Source: Salinivenus lutea
GTDB lineage: Bacteria > Bacteroidota > Rhodothermia > Rhodothermales > Salinibacteraceae
DNA: 64,000 nt
Direction: 5' to 3'
Assembly (NCBI GenBank): GCA_002894685.1
Contig: NCRC01000009.1
Span: forward strand, 1-64,000
The notes below the pieces were generated by a model, which was not told the DNA's origin, made no database searches, and worked only from the letters and a program-made list of their open reading frames with translations. This document shows positions 54,727 to 63,715 of the stretch, piece after piece (the stretch's first letter is position 1; each line of letters begins with the position of its first letter). A program made the position numbers and the translations under genes.

Positions 54727-56706
54727 TTAGTCCTCCTCCAGAAATTCGCCGCGGGTGATGCGTTTCCGAAGGTCCTGGAACGACATCATTTTCTGCTGAA
54801 GGCGCTGCATCCGCTCCTCGTCGCCCGCCCGGGAGGCCGCAAACGCCTGCTCGCGGACCGCGTCGATGGCCTCGTCGACCCGGTCGAGCTTCAGGAACTT
54901 CATCGCGCTCTCGGCCGCCTCGTACGGCCGCTCGTTGAGGCGGGGGACGGGAATGTCTTCCCGCTCGGCCCAGTTCTTCGACGCCTCGTGCTCGTCCATC
55001 ATCACCGCCGCGGCGAGGCGCTGCAGCTCGTCGCCGTGCGCCCCCGAAAGGATGCGCTGCGGCTGCATCTGGTCGTTCTGGTACATCTGCACGAGCGTCC
55101 GCACCAGCTCGCGGGCCGGCCCTTCGGTAAACTCGTCGAGCGCCATGTGCCCCAACACGTGCGAGACCATGCGGGTGCCGTGCTCCAGCATCAGGCGGAG
55201 AAGCACCTTCTCTTCCGGGAGCAGAGAGCGGGACGACGCGTCCGGTGCCTCGTCCGAGGGGGGCGCGTCCGCCTCCTCGTCCGGCGGAGCGGACGGGGGC
55301 GGCGCCCCTTGGGTCGGGGCGCCCGCCGGCTGCGGGGCCCGCTGCGGATTCGCTTGTTCCTGCCGCCGGGCCTCCCGCTTCCGACGGCGTTTGTTCTGCT
55401 CCTCCAGCTGCTCGCGTTCCTCTTCAAGCATCCGGAAGAGGTCGGCGTCCGGGACGCCCGCCACCTCACTCGTCCGCGTCACGTACTCCCGGCGCAGGTT
55501 GGGGTCCGGGATTTGGGCCACGGCGGCAATAATCTGCTGCTGCACCTCCACCCGGTCCTCGGGCGTTTCCAGCTCCCCGGCCCGTCGAGCGCGCTGGTAC
55601 GAAAAGGCCGGCAGGTCCTGCCGGTGCTCGTCCACGTATTCCTCGAAGGCGTCTCCCCCCTTCTCCTGCACGAACGCGTCCGGATCGCTTCCATCCGGCA
55701 GCTCGACCGCATAGGCCCCCATGCCCTGCCGCAGGACACGCTTCAGCCCCCGCATGGCGGCGCGCCCCCCCGCCTCGTCCGCGTCGTAGAGGAGCAGGGC
55801 GCGCTTTGCGTAGCGGTCGAGCGTCTCAATCTGCCCCTCCGTGAGGGCCGTGCCGCTGGACGCCACGACGTTTTCGACGCCCGCCTGCGACAGACTGATC
55901 ACGTCCGTGTAGCCCTCCACCAGCAGCACTTCATCGGTCTGCCGGATGCTGCGCTTGGCCTGGCGGAGGCCGTACAGCACCTCCTTCTTGTGGTAGACCT
56001 TCGTCTCGGGAGAGTTGATGTACTTCGGCTGCTCCTTGCTCTCATCCAGGATGCGTCCGGCAAAGCCCAGCACCTTGCCGATGTGGGAGAAGATGGGAAA
56101 GATGACCCGGCCGCGGTAGCGGTCGTAGTAGCCGCTGCCGTCGTTGCGCGCCACCAGAAGCCCCGCCTTCTCCAGGATCTCGGGATCGAGCTGCTCGCTC
56201 TCCGCGGCCGTTCGGAGGGCGTCCCACTCGTCGGGCGCGTAGCCCAGCCCAAAGCGCTTGATCGTCTTCGGTTTGAAGCCGCGCTCCCGGAGGTAGTCGA
56301 GCGCCGGGCGTCCGCGGTCGGTTTGCGTGAGCTGGCGGTAGAAAAATCGCGCCGCGAACCGGAGGGCGTGCAGGATCGACTCGCGCTCGTTGGCCGCCTC
56401 CGGATCCCCCTCCTCCTCGGGCAACGGGATGCCGTAGCGCTCCCCCAGGATGCGCACGCTTTCGAGAAAGCCGACGCCCTCAATCTCCTGGATAAACTTG
56501 AACACATCGCCCCCATTCCCGCACCCGAAGCAGTAGTAGAGGTTCTGGTCCGGGTCGATGCTGAAGGAGGGCGTATCCTCGTTGTGGAAGGGGCACAGCC
56601 CCTTGAACCGCGACCCGCTCCGCTTCAACTGCACGTAGTCGCCCGCCACATCTACGAGATCGGCCGCGGCGCGGATCTCGTCGATCTTTTCGTCGGGGAT
56701 GGGCAT
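54727..56706 (-). CDS. dnaG: DNA primase
   Basis: The 659-residue primase that makes RNA primers at the replication fork. Order: CHC2 zinc finger (CPFHNEDTPSFS...YCFGCG, residues ~37-65), primase core, TOPRIM domain (VEGYTDVI and LYDADEAGG), an unusual Gln/Arg/Pro/Ala-rich linker near residues 430-490, then the C-terminal DnaB-binding helical domain. All catalytic acidic residues in TOPRIM appear kept. The linker is longer and more charged than in E. coli. A 49-residue lipoprotein gene lies 71 bp upstream on the same strand and probably shares its promoter. Confidence 0.96.
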   Translation of the reverse strand: MPIPDEKIDEIRAAADLVDVAGDYVQLKRSGSRFKGLCPFHNEDTPSFSIDPDQNLYYCFGCGNGGDVFKFIQEIEGVGFLESVRILGERYGIPLPEEEGDPEAANERESILHALRFAARFFYRQLTQTDRGRPALDYLRERGFKPKTIKRFGLGYAPDEWDALRTAAESEQLDPEILEKAGLLVARNDGSGYYDRYRGRVIFPIFSHIGKVLGFAGRILDESKEQPKYINSPETKVYHKKEVLYGLRQAKRSIRQTDEVLLVEGYTDVISLSQAGVENVVASSGTALTEGQIETLDRYAKRALLLYDADEAGGRAAMRGLKRVLRQGMGAYAVELPDGSDPDAFVQEKGGDAFEEYVDEHRQDLPAFSYQRARRAGELETPEDRVEVQQQIIAAVAQIPDPNLRREYVTRTSEVAGVPDADLFRMLEEEREQLEEQNKRRRKREARRQEQANPQRAPQPAGAPTQGAPPPSAPPDEEADAPPSDEAPDASSRSLLPEEKVLLRLMLEHGTRMVSHVLGHMALDEFTEGPARELVRTLVQMYQNDQMQPQRILSGAHGDELQRLAAAVMMDEHEASKNWAEREDIPVPRLNERPYEAAESAMKFLKLDRVDEAIDAVREQAFAASRAGDEERMQRLQQKMMSFQDLRKRITRGEFLEED

Positions 56707-56777
56707 GGGGTGGAGCGAAGGACGGGCAGCCGGCGCGAGGCGTATGTATGGACCGGACGCCGTTCAGATCCAGCCGG

Positions 56778-56927
56778 CTACACGTGGGCGCCGGGCCCGG
56801 TCACAACCTGAGACTGTTGCTGATCCCCCTCGTCCTCCACCGGCCCGACGTCGGGCTTATCGGCACACTGGCACGAGGCCAGTCCCGTGCAAAGAACCAG
56901 GGCAACGAAGAGAAGGAGCCGCTTCAT
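56778..56927 (-). CDS. Small lipoprotein upstream of dnaG
   Basis: A 49-residue reading frame: MKRLLLFVALVLCTGLASC then a short polar tail (QCADKPDVGPVED..., ending GPGAHV). The LASC lipobox with Cys19 and preceding hydrophobic run is a textbook lipoprotein signal. The mature part would be about 31 residues and rich in Asp/Glu/Gln. A promoter with a perfect dyad over its -10 lies 40-65 bases upstream. Entericidin-like or uncharacterised envelope lipoproteins have this size; function unknown. Confidence 0.72.
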   Translation of the reverse strand: MKRLLLFVALVLCTGLASCQCADKPDVGPVEDEGDQQQSQVVTGPGAHV

Positions 56928-56957
56928 GAGCTACGCGTTGGCTGTCCGGAGGGATGA

Positions 56958-56994
56958 GTGCCCGTAGAATAGCGGGCACGGCCGCCGGTCGCAA
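56958..56994 (-). promoter_or_regulatory. Promoter with dyad operator upstream of the lipoprotein-dnaG unit
   Basis: On the minus strand -35 TTGCGA (56994-56989), 17-base spacer, -10 TATTCT (56971-56966). A perfect 7-base inverted repeat GTGCCCG / CGGGCAC (56958-56964, 56973-56979) with 8-base centre TAGAATAG lies exactly over the -10. A repressor bound there would block the promoter. Confidence 0.6.
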
Positions 56995-57164
56995 GGACCC
57001 AGGGCGGGCGCCGCCCCGGATCCAAGCATTTTTCCGTCATTTTTCCGGTGGACGGCCGATTCGGCCTGGTGTCGCCTTTACAATGACGGCGGCGCTTGCC
57101 AGCTTCTACAGTCCAGAGTCAGACCTTTTCGCTTCCCTCATTTTTTCGGAGCCTCCGCTTTTTT

Positions 57165-57998
57165 ATGACCGATCTGCGCGAACGCATCCACACCCTCGCC
57201 GCTCAGGGCGACGACGTGAGCCGCGGCCCGGCCGGCAATGCCGTCGCCGACCTCGTTCAGGCCCTCAACGCCGGCGAGGTGCGCGCCGCCGCCCCGGCCG
57301 ACGACGGCAGCTGGACCACGAATGCCTGGGTGAAGGAGGGCATCCTGCTGGGCTTTCGGATCGGGCGGATGGTGGACTACTCGACCGATCAGTTTCCCTT
57401 CTTCGACAAGAACACGTTTCCCGTCAAGCCCCTCCAGAAGGCCGACAACGTCCGGCTCGTGCCCGGCGGGTCCGCGATCCGCACCGGAAGCTACCTGGCG
57501 CCGGGCGTCGTGTGCATGCCCCCGATGTACGTGAACGTGGGCGCGTACGTGGATGCGGACGCAATGATCGACTCCCACGCCCTGGTGGGCAGTTGCGCCC
57601 AGATCGGCCAGCGCGTGCACCTGTCGGCCTCGGCGCAGGTGGGCGGCGTGCTGGAGCCGGTCCATGCCGCCCCCGTCATCGTGGAGGACGACGTGTTTGT
57701 GGGCGGCAACGCCGGAATCTACGAAGGCTGCATCGTGCGGGAACGCGCCGTCCTCGCATCGGGGGTGACGCTCACCTCGTCGACCCGCCTCTACGACCTC
57801 GTGGAGGAGACGGTCTACACGGCCTCCGAGGACGACCTGCTCGAGGTGCCGGAGGGAGCCGTGGTGGTGCCCGGCTCGCGTTCGGTGGGCGGCGACTTTG
57901 CCGACGAGCACGGCCTTTCACTCTACGCGCCCATCATCGTGAAGTACCGCGACGCCAAAACCGACGCCGCGACGGTGCTTGAGGACACGCTTCGGTAG
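57165..57998 (+). CDS. dapD: Tetrahydrodipicolinate N-succinyltransferase
   Basis: Transfers succinyl from succinyl-CoA to tetrahydrodipicolinate in lysine and peptidoglycan precursor synthesis. The 277-residue protein has an N-terminal helical domain and the left-handed parallel beta-helix of hexapeptide repeats (residues ~105-235). [12 protein letters not shown] and [20 protein letters not shown] lead into [20 protein letters not shown], all DapD signatures. The start at 57165 ([12 protein letters not shown]) is the family N-terminus. A 5-bp hairpin CGGAG/CTCCG followed by a T run lies directly before the ATG. Confidence 0.95.
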   Translation: MTDLRERIHTLAAQGDDVSRGPAGNAVADLVQALNAGEVRAAAPADDGSWTTNAWVKEGILLGFRIGRMVDYSTDQFPFFDKNTFPVKPLQKADNVRLVPGGSAIRTGSYLAPGVVCMPPMYVNVGAYVDADAMIDSHALVGSCAQIGQRVHLSASAQVGGVLEPVHAAPVIVEDDVFVGGNAGIYEGCIVRERAVLASGVTLTSSTRLYDLVEETVYTASEDDLLEVPEGAVVVPGSRSVGGDFADEHGLSLYAPIIVKYRDAKTDAATVLEDTLR

Positions 57999-58151
57999 GC
58001 TCTCTCCGCGGCTCGCGCCCGGCCCCACGCCCGTATGTAGACACGAAAGTCTCTGGAAAACGCACGACGCGGGGCCAATGAACCTGCGGTCCATCGTCTC
58101 TCCTCCTACCTTGGGTACTCTCTGTCTTTTGCTCGCACACAGCATCCCTAT

Positions 58152-59936
58152 ATGGATCCGCAGTTGATCGTCGTCCTTGTCATTCTGGGCATCACGGTGA
58201 GCCTCATCGTCACCGAGTGGTTCCGGATTGACCTCGTGGCGATCATCGCCATGCTGGCGCTGGTGTGGGCCGGCAGCATTAGCCCCGAGCAGGCCCGGTC
58301 CGGTTTTTCGAGCAATGCCGTGTGGGCCGTCATTGGCGTGATGATTATGGGACGGGGACTGGCGAAGTCCGGCGTCACCGAAACCATCGCCCGCTTCATC
58401 CTGCAAATCGCGGGCGAGGGGCGTCGCCGGATCCTCTCCACGGTCTCGCTCACCGTCGGCGTCATGTCCGGGTTCATGCAAAACATTGGCGCGGCCGCCC
58501 TCTTTCTGCCGGTCATGATGGGAATCTCGAAGCGGCAGAAAATCCCCATTTCGGGCCTCCTCATGCCGATGGGGTTTGCGGCGCTGCTCGGCGGAACCCT
58601 CACGATGGTGGGCACCAGCTCGCTCATCATCCTCAACGACCTGTTGTCCACGCAGGGCATCGAGCCGTTCGGGTTGTTTGCCGTGACCCCGATCGGGATC
58701 GCGCTTCTGCTGATGGGGATCGGCTACTTCGCGGTGCTCGGCCCGTCCGTCTTCCCCTACACGAAGCAGCAGAATCACACCACCTCGCCGGGCAAGCGCC
58801 TGCTGAACGTGTGGGGACTCTCGGATTCGATCTACACGTTTTCGCTCCCGGCCGACAGCCCCCTGGTGGGGCGGAGCGTGGAGGAGTCCGAGATGGGAGC
58901 GGCCTACAACGTCAACCTGCTGCGGGTCACCGACCCGGACGGCACCGAATACACGATGTGGGAGGATCTCGATTTCACGCCCGGCCAGACGATCATCGTG
59001 CAGGGACGGGAAGAGGACGTGATGCCCTTCGCCCGCGTCCACGATCTGGAGCTACGGGAGGAAACCGAGAAAGCGCAATCCAGCTCGTCCTCCGGCTACC
59101 TGGAAGTCGTCATTCCGGCGCGGTCGAATCTCGTGGGCAAAACCCTTCGCGACGTGTCCCTTCGCGAAACGTACAAGGCGCAGGTGGTGCTCCTCTTTAG
59201 CGACAGCGAAGTGATTGAAGAGGGCCGCGCGGACCGGCCCATCAAGGCCGGCGACACCCTTGTCATTCAGGGCAACTGGGACCACCTTCGGTTTTTCGAG
59301 GAGAGCGAAGACTTCATTACCGTTACGCCCTTCCCCGACGACCCCAAGATTCCCGAAAAGGCAGGAATGGCCGTCGCCGGGTTCCTCGGCGCCATCGGCC
59401 TCGTGATGGCGCTCGACCTGTCCATTTCGATCGGGTTTCTCACCGGGGCCGTGGCCATGATCCTCGGCGGCGTTCTCACGATCGAAGAGGCCTACCGGGC
59501 CATCGAGTGGAAGGTGATCTTCCTCATCGCCGGCCTCATTCCCATCGGGATCGCCATGGAGTCCTCCGGCGCGGCGGCCCTGATTGCGCAGTCACTTGTG
59601 ACGACGATAAGCTCCGTGCACCCCTTCCTCATCCTTCTGGCGCTCGGGGCCCTGACCACCGTGTTCGCCCTCTTCATGTCGAACGTGGCCGCCACGGTGC
59701 TTATGGTGCCGCTGGTGCTGGAGCTGGCCGGGATTGGCGGCCTCAGCTCGCGGGTGCTGGTGCTACAGGTGGGCGTCTGCGCGGCGAACTCCTTCGTGCT
59801 CCCCACCCACCACGTCAACGCGCTCCTCATGACGCCCGGCGGCTACCGCGTCCCCGACTACCTGAAGGCCGGAAGCCTCCTCTCCGTTCTCTTCCTCCTG
59901 GTGTCGACGACCGTGCTGTACACGCTGTATCTGTAG
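58152..59936 (+). CDS. SLC13-type permease with TrkA-C domains
   Basis: A 594-residue membrane transporter of the DASS/SLC13 family. About five helices come first, with SGFMQNIGAAALFLPVMMG and GGTLTMVGTSSLIILND, the two re-entrant signature loops. Two cytoplasmic TrkA-C-like domains follow (about residues 220-300 and 310-390; SLPADSPLVGRSVEESEMG, VIPARSNLVGKTLRDVSLR). The last helices close with FALFMSNVAATVLMVPLV. Substrates in the family are sulfate, dicarboxylates or other anions, coupled to Na+. TrkA-C domains suggest nucleotide or ligand control. Confidence 0.9.
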   Translation: MDPQLIVVLVILGITVSLIVTEWFRIDLVAIIAMLALVWAGSISPEQARSGFSSNAVWAVIGVMIMGRGLAKSGVTETIARFILQIAGEGRRRILSTVSLTVGVMSGFMQNIGAAALFLPVMMGISKRQKIPISGLLMPMGFAALLGGTLTMVGTSSLIILNDLLSTQGIEPFGLFAVTPIGIALLLMGIGYFAVLGPSVFPYTKQQNHTTSPGKRLLNVWGLSDSIYTFSLPADSPLVGRSVEESEMGAAYNVNLLRVTDPDGTEYTMWEDLDFTPGQTIIVQGREEDVMPFARVHDLELREETEKAQSSSSSGYLEVVIPARSNLVGKTLRDVSLRETYKAQVVLLFSDSEVIEEGRADRPIKAGDTLVIQGNWDHLRFFEESEDFITVTPFPDDPKIPEKAGMAVAGFLGAIGLVMALDLSISIGFLTGAVAMILGGVLTIEEAYRAIEWKVIFLIAGLIPIGIAMESSGAAALIAQSLVTTISSVHPFLILLALGALTTVFALFMSNVAATVLMVPLVLELAGIGGLSSRVLVLQVGVCAANSFVLPTHHVNALLMTPGGYRVPDYLKAGSLLSVLFLLVSTTVLYTLYL

Positions 59937-59957
59937 AGACCGGGCGCCGGGGGGCGA

Positions 59958-60980
59958 CTATCCGTCGTACCGGGCGTCCGGGACCAGCACCACGCGGAAG
60001 CGGGCGTCGTTGTTGATCATCCGCTCGTAGGCCGCCTCCGCCTCGGAGAGCGGGTACGTTTCGATCATCGGCGTGGTGTCCGTGAGGGCGCTGAAGTCGA
60101 GGGTGTCCTCCGAGTCGTCGGCCGAGCCGCTGGGCCAGCCCGAGACGGACTTGCGTCCCTGAATGAGCGCCATCGGCGACACCTCGACGGGCTCGCCGGT
60201 CGCGGCCACGATCACGAGCGAGCCGTCGCGCCCCAGCCCGCCGGTAATGCTGGTAATGGCCGCCGAGCTGGGCGCCGTGGCCAGGATGACGTCCGCCCCA
60301 CCGTGCGCCTGCAGCGCCTCCGCGGCGTCGGTCGAAGAGGCATCAATGAAGTGGTGCGCCCCCAGATCGTGTGCCAGGGACTCCTTGTCGGCACTCGTGG
60401 AGAGCGCCGCCACCTCGGCCCCAAACGAGGCCGCGTACTGGATGGCCAGGTGCCCCAGCCCCCCAATGCCCTGCACGGCCACCAGGTCGCCGGGGCCCGC
60501 ATCGCTGTTTCGGAGGGCGTTGAACGTGGTGATGCCGGCGCAGAGCAGGGGCGCCGCGTCCACAAACCCGAGGTCGTCGGGCAGTGCGGCGACGGCCTCC
60601 TGCGGTGCGCACAGGTACTCGGCGTACCCCCCGTCAAAGGTGATGCCCGTGACCCCGGCGTTCTCGCAGTTTACAAAATCCCCGTCGCGGCAGGCCTCGC
60701 ACGTGAAGCAGTGGCCGCCGTGCCACCCGACGCCCACACGCTCCCCCTCCGACCACGCCTCCACGTCCGCTCCCACCGCATCGACCACGCCGGCCACTTC
60801 GTGGCCCGGCACCCGCGGGTAGTCGATGCCCGGAAACGTTCCCTCTTTTACGAAGGCGTCGCTGTGGCAGATGCCACAGGCCTCGACGCGCACCCGCACC
60901 TCGTCGGGGGCGGGCTCGGGCGTCGGCAGATCGGCCAACTCGAAATCGGCACCGGCACTTGGAACGCGGGCAGCTTGCAT
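59958..60980 (-). CDS. Zinc-dependent alcohol dehydrogenase
   Basis: A 340-residue medium-chain dehydrogenase of the AdhA/AdhP type. Catalytic zinc ligands: Cys in ACGICHSDAF and His-Glu in RVPGHEVAG. Structural zinc Cys cluster: HCFTCEACRDGDFVNC. The NAD loop is VQGIGGLGHLAIQYA. By family it oxidises ethanol or reduces aldehydes with NAD(H). The start at 60980 (MQAARVPSAG) is the family N-terminus; a promoter is just upstream. It is convergent with the SLC13 permease (21 bp gap). Confidence 0.93.
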   Translation of the reverse strand: MQAARVPSAGADFELADLPTPEPAPDEVRVRVEACGICHSDAFVKEGTFPGIDYPRVPGHEVAGVVDAVGADVEAWSEGERVGVGWHGGHCFTCEACRDGDFVNCENAGVTGITFDGGYAEYLCAPQEAVAALPDDLGFVDAAPLLCAGITTFNALRNSDAGPGDLVAVQGIGGLGHLAIQYAASFGAEVAALSTSADKESLAHDLGAHHFIDASSTDAAEALQAHGGADVILATAPSSAAITSITGGLGRDGSLVIVAATGEPVEVSPMALIQGRKSVSGWPSGSADDSEDTLDFSALTDTTPMIETYPLSEAEAAYERMINNDARFRVVLVPDARYDG

Positions 60981-61017
60981 GCGACTCGGACGTTTTGTGG
61001 ATGAAATGATGTGTGTA

Positions 61018-61046
61018 ACAGTAGGGACCGTGGCACGGGTCGTCAA
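61018..61046 (-). promoter_or_regulatory. Candidate promoter of the alcohol dehydrogenase gene
   Basis: On the minus strand TTGACG (61046-61041), a 17-base spacer and TACTGT (61023-61018). The -35 matches five of six bases, the -10 three. It is about 40 bases upstream of the start codon. Confidence 0.5.
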
Positions 61047-61154
61047 CCCGAATGGGCCGACCGTTACGGAAACCCAACAGTCACTCTAAGGGAATGTGCC
61101 GGCCCGGAGAATCGGGATCTGGATCGTGTCCGTGTGCGCCGATGGGCCCGGTGC

Positions 61155-62009
61155 CTACTCACTCTCCCTACGCGGCTTTCGGGCCACGAGGCGGCCGTAG
61201 CGGAGCACCCCCAGGTGCTGCGCACACCAGATGCGCGGCACGGTGCGGGCGAAGACGCGCTCCGACTCGGTCGGGTTGAAGAGCAGGCGGCGGGCCGCGG
61301 CGTCGGTGAGCAGGGCCCAGACGAGGCGGCGGAGCACCACCGTCCAGGTATGTCGCACCTGCGCGGTCCAGTCATCGACCCGCTCGACGCGGAGGCCCGC
61401 CGCGGTGACCGTGTTGCGAAGGGCCGTCGGGGTGGGCAGAGCGGCCAACCGTCCCTCCTCCACGATGGGATCCAACAGGTGCCGCCGGGCCCAGCCTGGG
61501 GCTCGCGGGGCCGCCATCCAGACACAGGCCACCAGCCGTCCGCCGGGGCGAAGCAACCGGGCCGCCTCCTCCAGGGCCGACGCCGGCGGGTCGATATGGG
61601 TGAGGCTCTCGACGGCCATCACGGCATCGGCATCTCCCGCCGGAAGCGAATTGTCCAGGATGTCCCGCAGGCGCACGTCCGGCGCCGGGCCGTCCCCGTC
61701 GGGCGTCCGTCGCCGGGCGTACGCGTACTGGGCCTCCGACACGGTAAAGCCCGTCACGTGGGCCCCGTACGCCTCGGCCCAGAGGCGCGCCGGGGCCCCG
61801 TAACCGCACCCAATGTCGACGACGCGGTCTCCACCGGACAGACCGGCATCCCGCGCCACCTCGTGTACCAGACGACGCACGGCCTGCGTCGGGGACGCGT
61901 CGGGATCCAGCCAGAGGCCGTGGTGCACGTGCTCCCCCCACAGCTGACGGTAGAACCGGTCGAGCCGATCGTAGTGGCGGGCGGCAGCGTCGGGGGCGGA
62001 TGCGCTCAT
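61155..62009 (-). CDS. SAM-dependent methyltransferase
   Basis: A 284-residue class I methyltransferase. The SAM loop is VVDIGCGYGAPARLW (residues ~63-77). ACVW...LLRPGGRL supplies the post-II motif, and DADAVMAVESLTHID lies at the family motif II. The N-terminal HYDRLDRFYRQLWGEHVHHGLW is shared with tocopherol/sarcosine-type methyltransferases. A small molecule substrate is likely but unknown. It is divergent from galT and upstream of the alcohol dehydrogenase gene on the same strand. Confidence 0.87.
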   Translation of the reverse strand: MSASAPDAAARHYDRLDRFYRQLWGEHVHHGLWLDPDASPTQAVRRLVHEVARDAGLSGGDRVVDIGCGYGAPARLWAEAYGAHVTGFTVSEAQYAYARRRTPDGDGPAPDVRLRDILDNSLPAGDADAVMAVESLTHIDPPASALEEAARLLRPGGRLVACVWMAAPRAPGWARRHLLDPIVEEGRLAALPTPTALRNTVTAAGLRVERVDDWTAQVRHTWTVVLRRLVWALLTDAAARRLLFNPTESERVFARTVPRIWCAQHLGVLRYGRLVARKPRRESE

Positions 62010-62103
62010 GGGGACGCGGGACGAATTCTGGCGACCGTGCTTGATTCGCCGAGGACCTGGCGTTTTGTTTCGTGGAGACGATTGTCACGAATCCCCACCG
62101 CGC

Positions 62104-63123
62104 ATGGCTCCCGATTACGCCCCCGAGACCCGAAAGGACCGCATCACGAAGCAGTGGGTCGCCTTCGCCCCCACCCGGAGCGAGCGCCCGCACCGGACCG
62201 ACCGCGATGCTGCCTCCGACGCCCCCGACCACGAGGCCCCGGTCGAGGGATGTCCGTTCTGCCCCGGCCACGAGGACATGCTGCCGTCGGTGCTGTGGGA
62301 ACTGGACACTGCCCCCAACCGCTCCTGGTGCACCCGGGCGGTGCCGAACAAGTTTCCCGCCCTCACCGCGGGCGCTCCCGCACCGGCCTCCCCTTCCTCG
62401 CCCCTCTATTCGTCGCGGCAGAGCCGGGGCCGGCAGGAGGTCATCATCGATACGCCGGCCCACCACCGCTCGCCGGCCCACTTCTCCGCCGACGAAATGG
62501 ACGCGCTCCTCCAAACATACCTGGCCCGATACCGGGCGGTCCGGGAGGCGGACGACGACCTTCTCCCCATTCTTTTCCGGAACCACGGGCCCGCCGCCGG
62601 CGCCTCCATCGACCATCCCCACAGCCAACTCATGGCCCTGCCGTTTGCCCCTCCGCGCATCCGGCGGGAGGAGGACGCCGCCGAGGCCCGTCACGACGAG
62701 CTGGGCCGATGCCCGTACTGCGCCATGATCGACGCCGAACTGGAAACCGAGGAACGCCTCGTCCGGGCCACCGATGCGTTCGTCGTGTTCGTGCCGTACG
62801 CGGCGCGGGAGCCGTACGAGATGTGGATTCTGCCTCGCCGGCACACCCCTGAACTCGGACGCATGACGGAAGCCGAGCGCCAGGCCCTTGCCCCCGTCCT
62901 GCAAGATGCCCTCTGGCGACTCGATACCTGTCTCGACGACCCCGACTACAATTACTTTTTCCGCACGGCACTCACGTACAATACGGACGCCCCGCATCTG
63001 CACTGGAGCCTTCGCATCCGCCCCAGACGCTCCGTAGAGGCCGGCTTCGAGCAGTGTACCGACGTGCGGGTCAATCCGTCCATCCCCGAGCGCGACGCGA
63101 GCGTGCTGCGGGAGGCGGACTGA
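62104..63123 (+). CDS. galT: Galactose-1-phosphate uridylyltransferase-type protein
   Basis: A 339-residue HIT-superfamily nucleotidyltransferase. The Cys pair CPFCPGHE and its second copy CPYCAMI bind a structural metal. The catalytic HPH is in GASIDHPHSQLMALP. ILPRRHTPELGRM and HLHWSLRIRPR fit the GalT C-terminal domain. It exchanges UMP between UDP-glucose and galactose-1-phosphate or a related sugar phosphate. The ATG at 62104 is the family N-terminus. No other Leloir genes are adjacent, so substrate preference is uncertain. Confidence 0.88.
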   Translation: MAPDYAPETRKDRITKQWVAFAPTRSERPHRTDRDAASDAPDHEAPVEGCPFCPGHEDMLPSVLWELDTAPNRSWCTRAVPNKFPALTAGAPAPASPSSPLYSSRQSRGRQEVIIDTPAHHRSPAHFSADEMDALLQTYLARYRAVREADDDLLPILFRNHGPAAGASIDHPHSQLMALPFAPPRIRREEDAAEARHDELGRCPYCAMIDAELETEERLVRATDAFVVFVPYAAREPYEMWILPRRHTPELGRMTEAERQALAPVLQDALWRLDTCLDDPDYNYFFRTALTYNTDAPHLHWSLRIRPRRSVEAGFEQCTDVRVNPSIPERDASVLREAD

Positions 63124-63147
63124 GCGCCGTCGCTCCTACAAATAGAA

Positions 63148-63181
63148 CCGGCCGGAGGCCCCATCTGGGACCCCCGGCCGG
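63148..63181. terminator. Bidirectional hairpin between galT and the NTF2-like gene
   Basis: Self-complementary arms CCGGCCGG (63148-63155) and CCGGCCGG (63174-63181), extended inward by GG/CC and CCC/GGG. It lies 25 bases after the galT stop and about 40 bases after the stop of the convergent gene. T tails are weak on both sides. Confidence 0.5.
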
Positions 63182-63222
63182 CTCCTGAATTCCTAGCGGG
63201 CAGCCCCCCGCCGGGCACAGAG

Positions 63223-63582
63223 CTACCCGATCTTGTAGAAGCGTTCGCGGGTGATCTGACCGTCCTCGTTCCAGGTACGGACGGACACCTGCTGCTGATC
63301 GACACGCCCGACGCCCTCAAGCGTCATCTCGTTGTGCCATTCGGACAGCGTTTTGTTGTTCTCCGCGTCCACGGCACGCGCCTTGATCTCGGCCGCGTGA
63401 AACTCCTCGAGGGCCCCGACGAACTGCTCTTCGTACTCGCGGTTGGCCTCCTTGCCAACCCGCTGTTTGTCTTCTTCTTCCATGACCACGTCCTCGGCGT
63501 AGAATTCGTCGAAGGCCTCCAGAATCTTGCCCTGGAGAATCATGTCGTTCAGCTCTTGATCGCGCTTATTGATGTTGCTCAT
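63223..63582 (-). CDS. NTF2-like/SnoaL-like small protein
   Basis: A 119-residue alpha+beta protein of the NTF2-like cone-barrel superfamily: an N-terminal helix DMILQGKILEAFDEFYAEDV, then strands ending with QVSVRTWNEDGQITRERFYK. Many members are SnoaL-like isomerases, many are non-enzymatic. It is very acidic. The start at 63582 is preferred because upstream codons are unconserved. A MarR-type gene lies 133 bp upstream on the same strand, with a dyad-symmetric site between them. Confidence 0.82.
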   Translation of the reverse strand: MSNINKRDQELNDMILQGKILEAFDEFYAEDVVMEEEDKQRVGKEANREYEEQFVGALEEFHAAEIKARAVDAENNKTLSEWHNEMTLEGVGRVDQQQVSVRTWNEDGQITRERFYKIG

Positions 63583-63677
63583 GGCAGTGGTGCGTTGGTG
63601 ATGAGAAGATCGTTCAGGTGCTGCGTGCCCCCGTCCGGGGGCGCCCCCCGCGCCGAGGCCGTCCGGCCGCGACGCGG

Positions 63678-63713
63678 TGTATGCTGTTTCAACACTTTTC
63701 GTTACAACATACA
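63678..63713 (-). promoter_or_regulatory. Dyad-symmetric site between the MarR and NTF2-like genes
   Basis: Arms TGTATGCTGT (63678-63687) and ACAACATACA (63704-63713) form a 10-base inverted repeat with one mismatch across a 16-base AT-rich centre. It starts two bases after the MarR stop codon and about 95 bases before the NTF2-like start codon. A regulator-binding site is the likely meaning. Confidence 0.45.
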
Positions 63714-63715
63714 AT

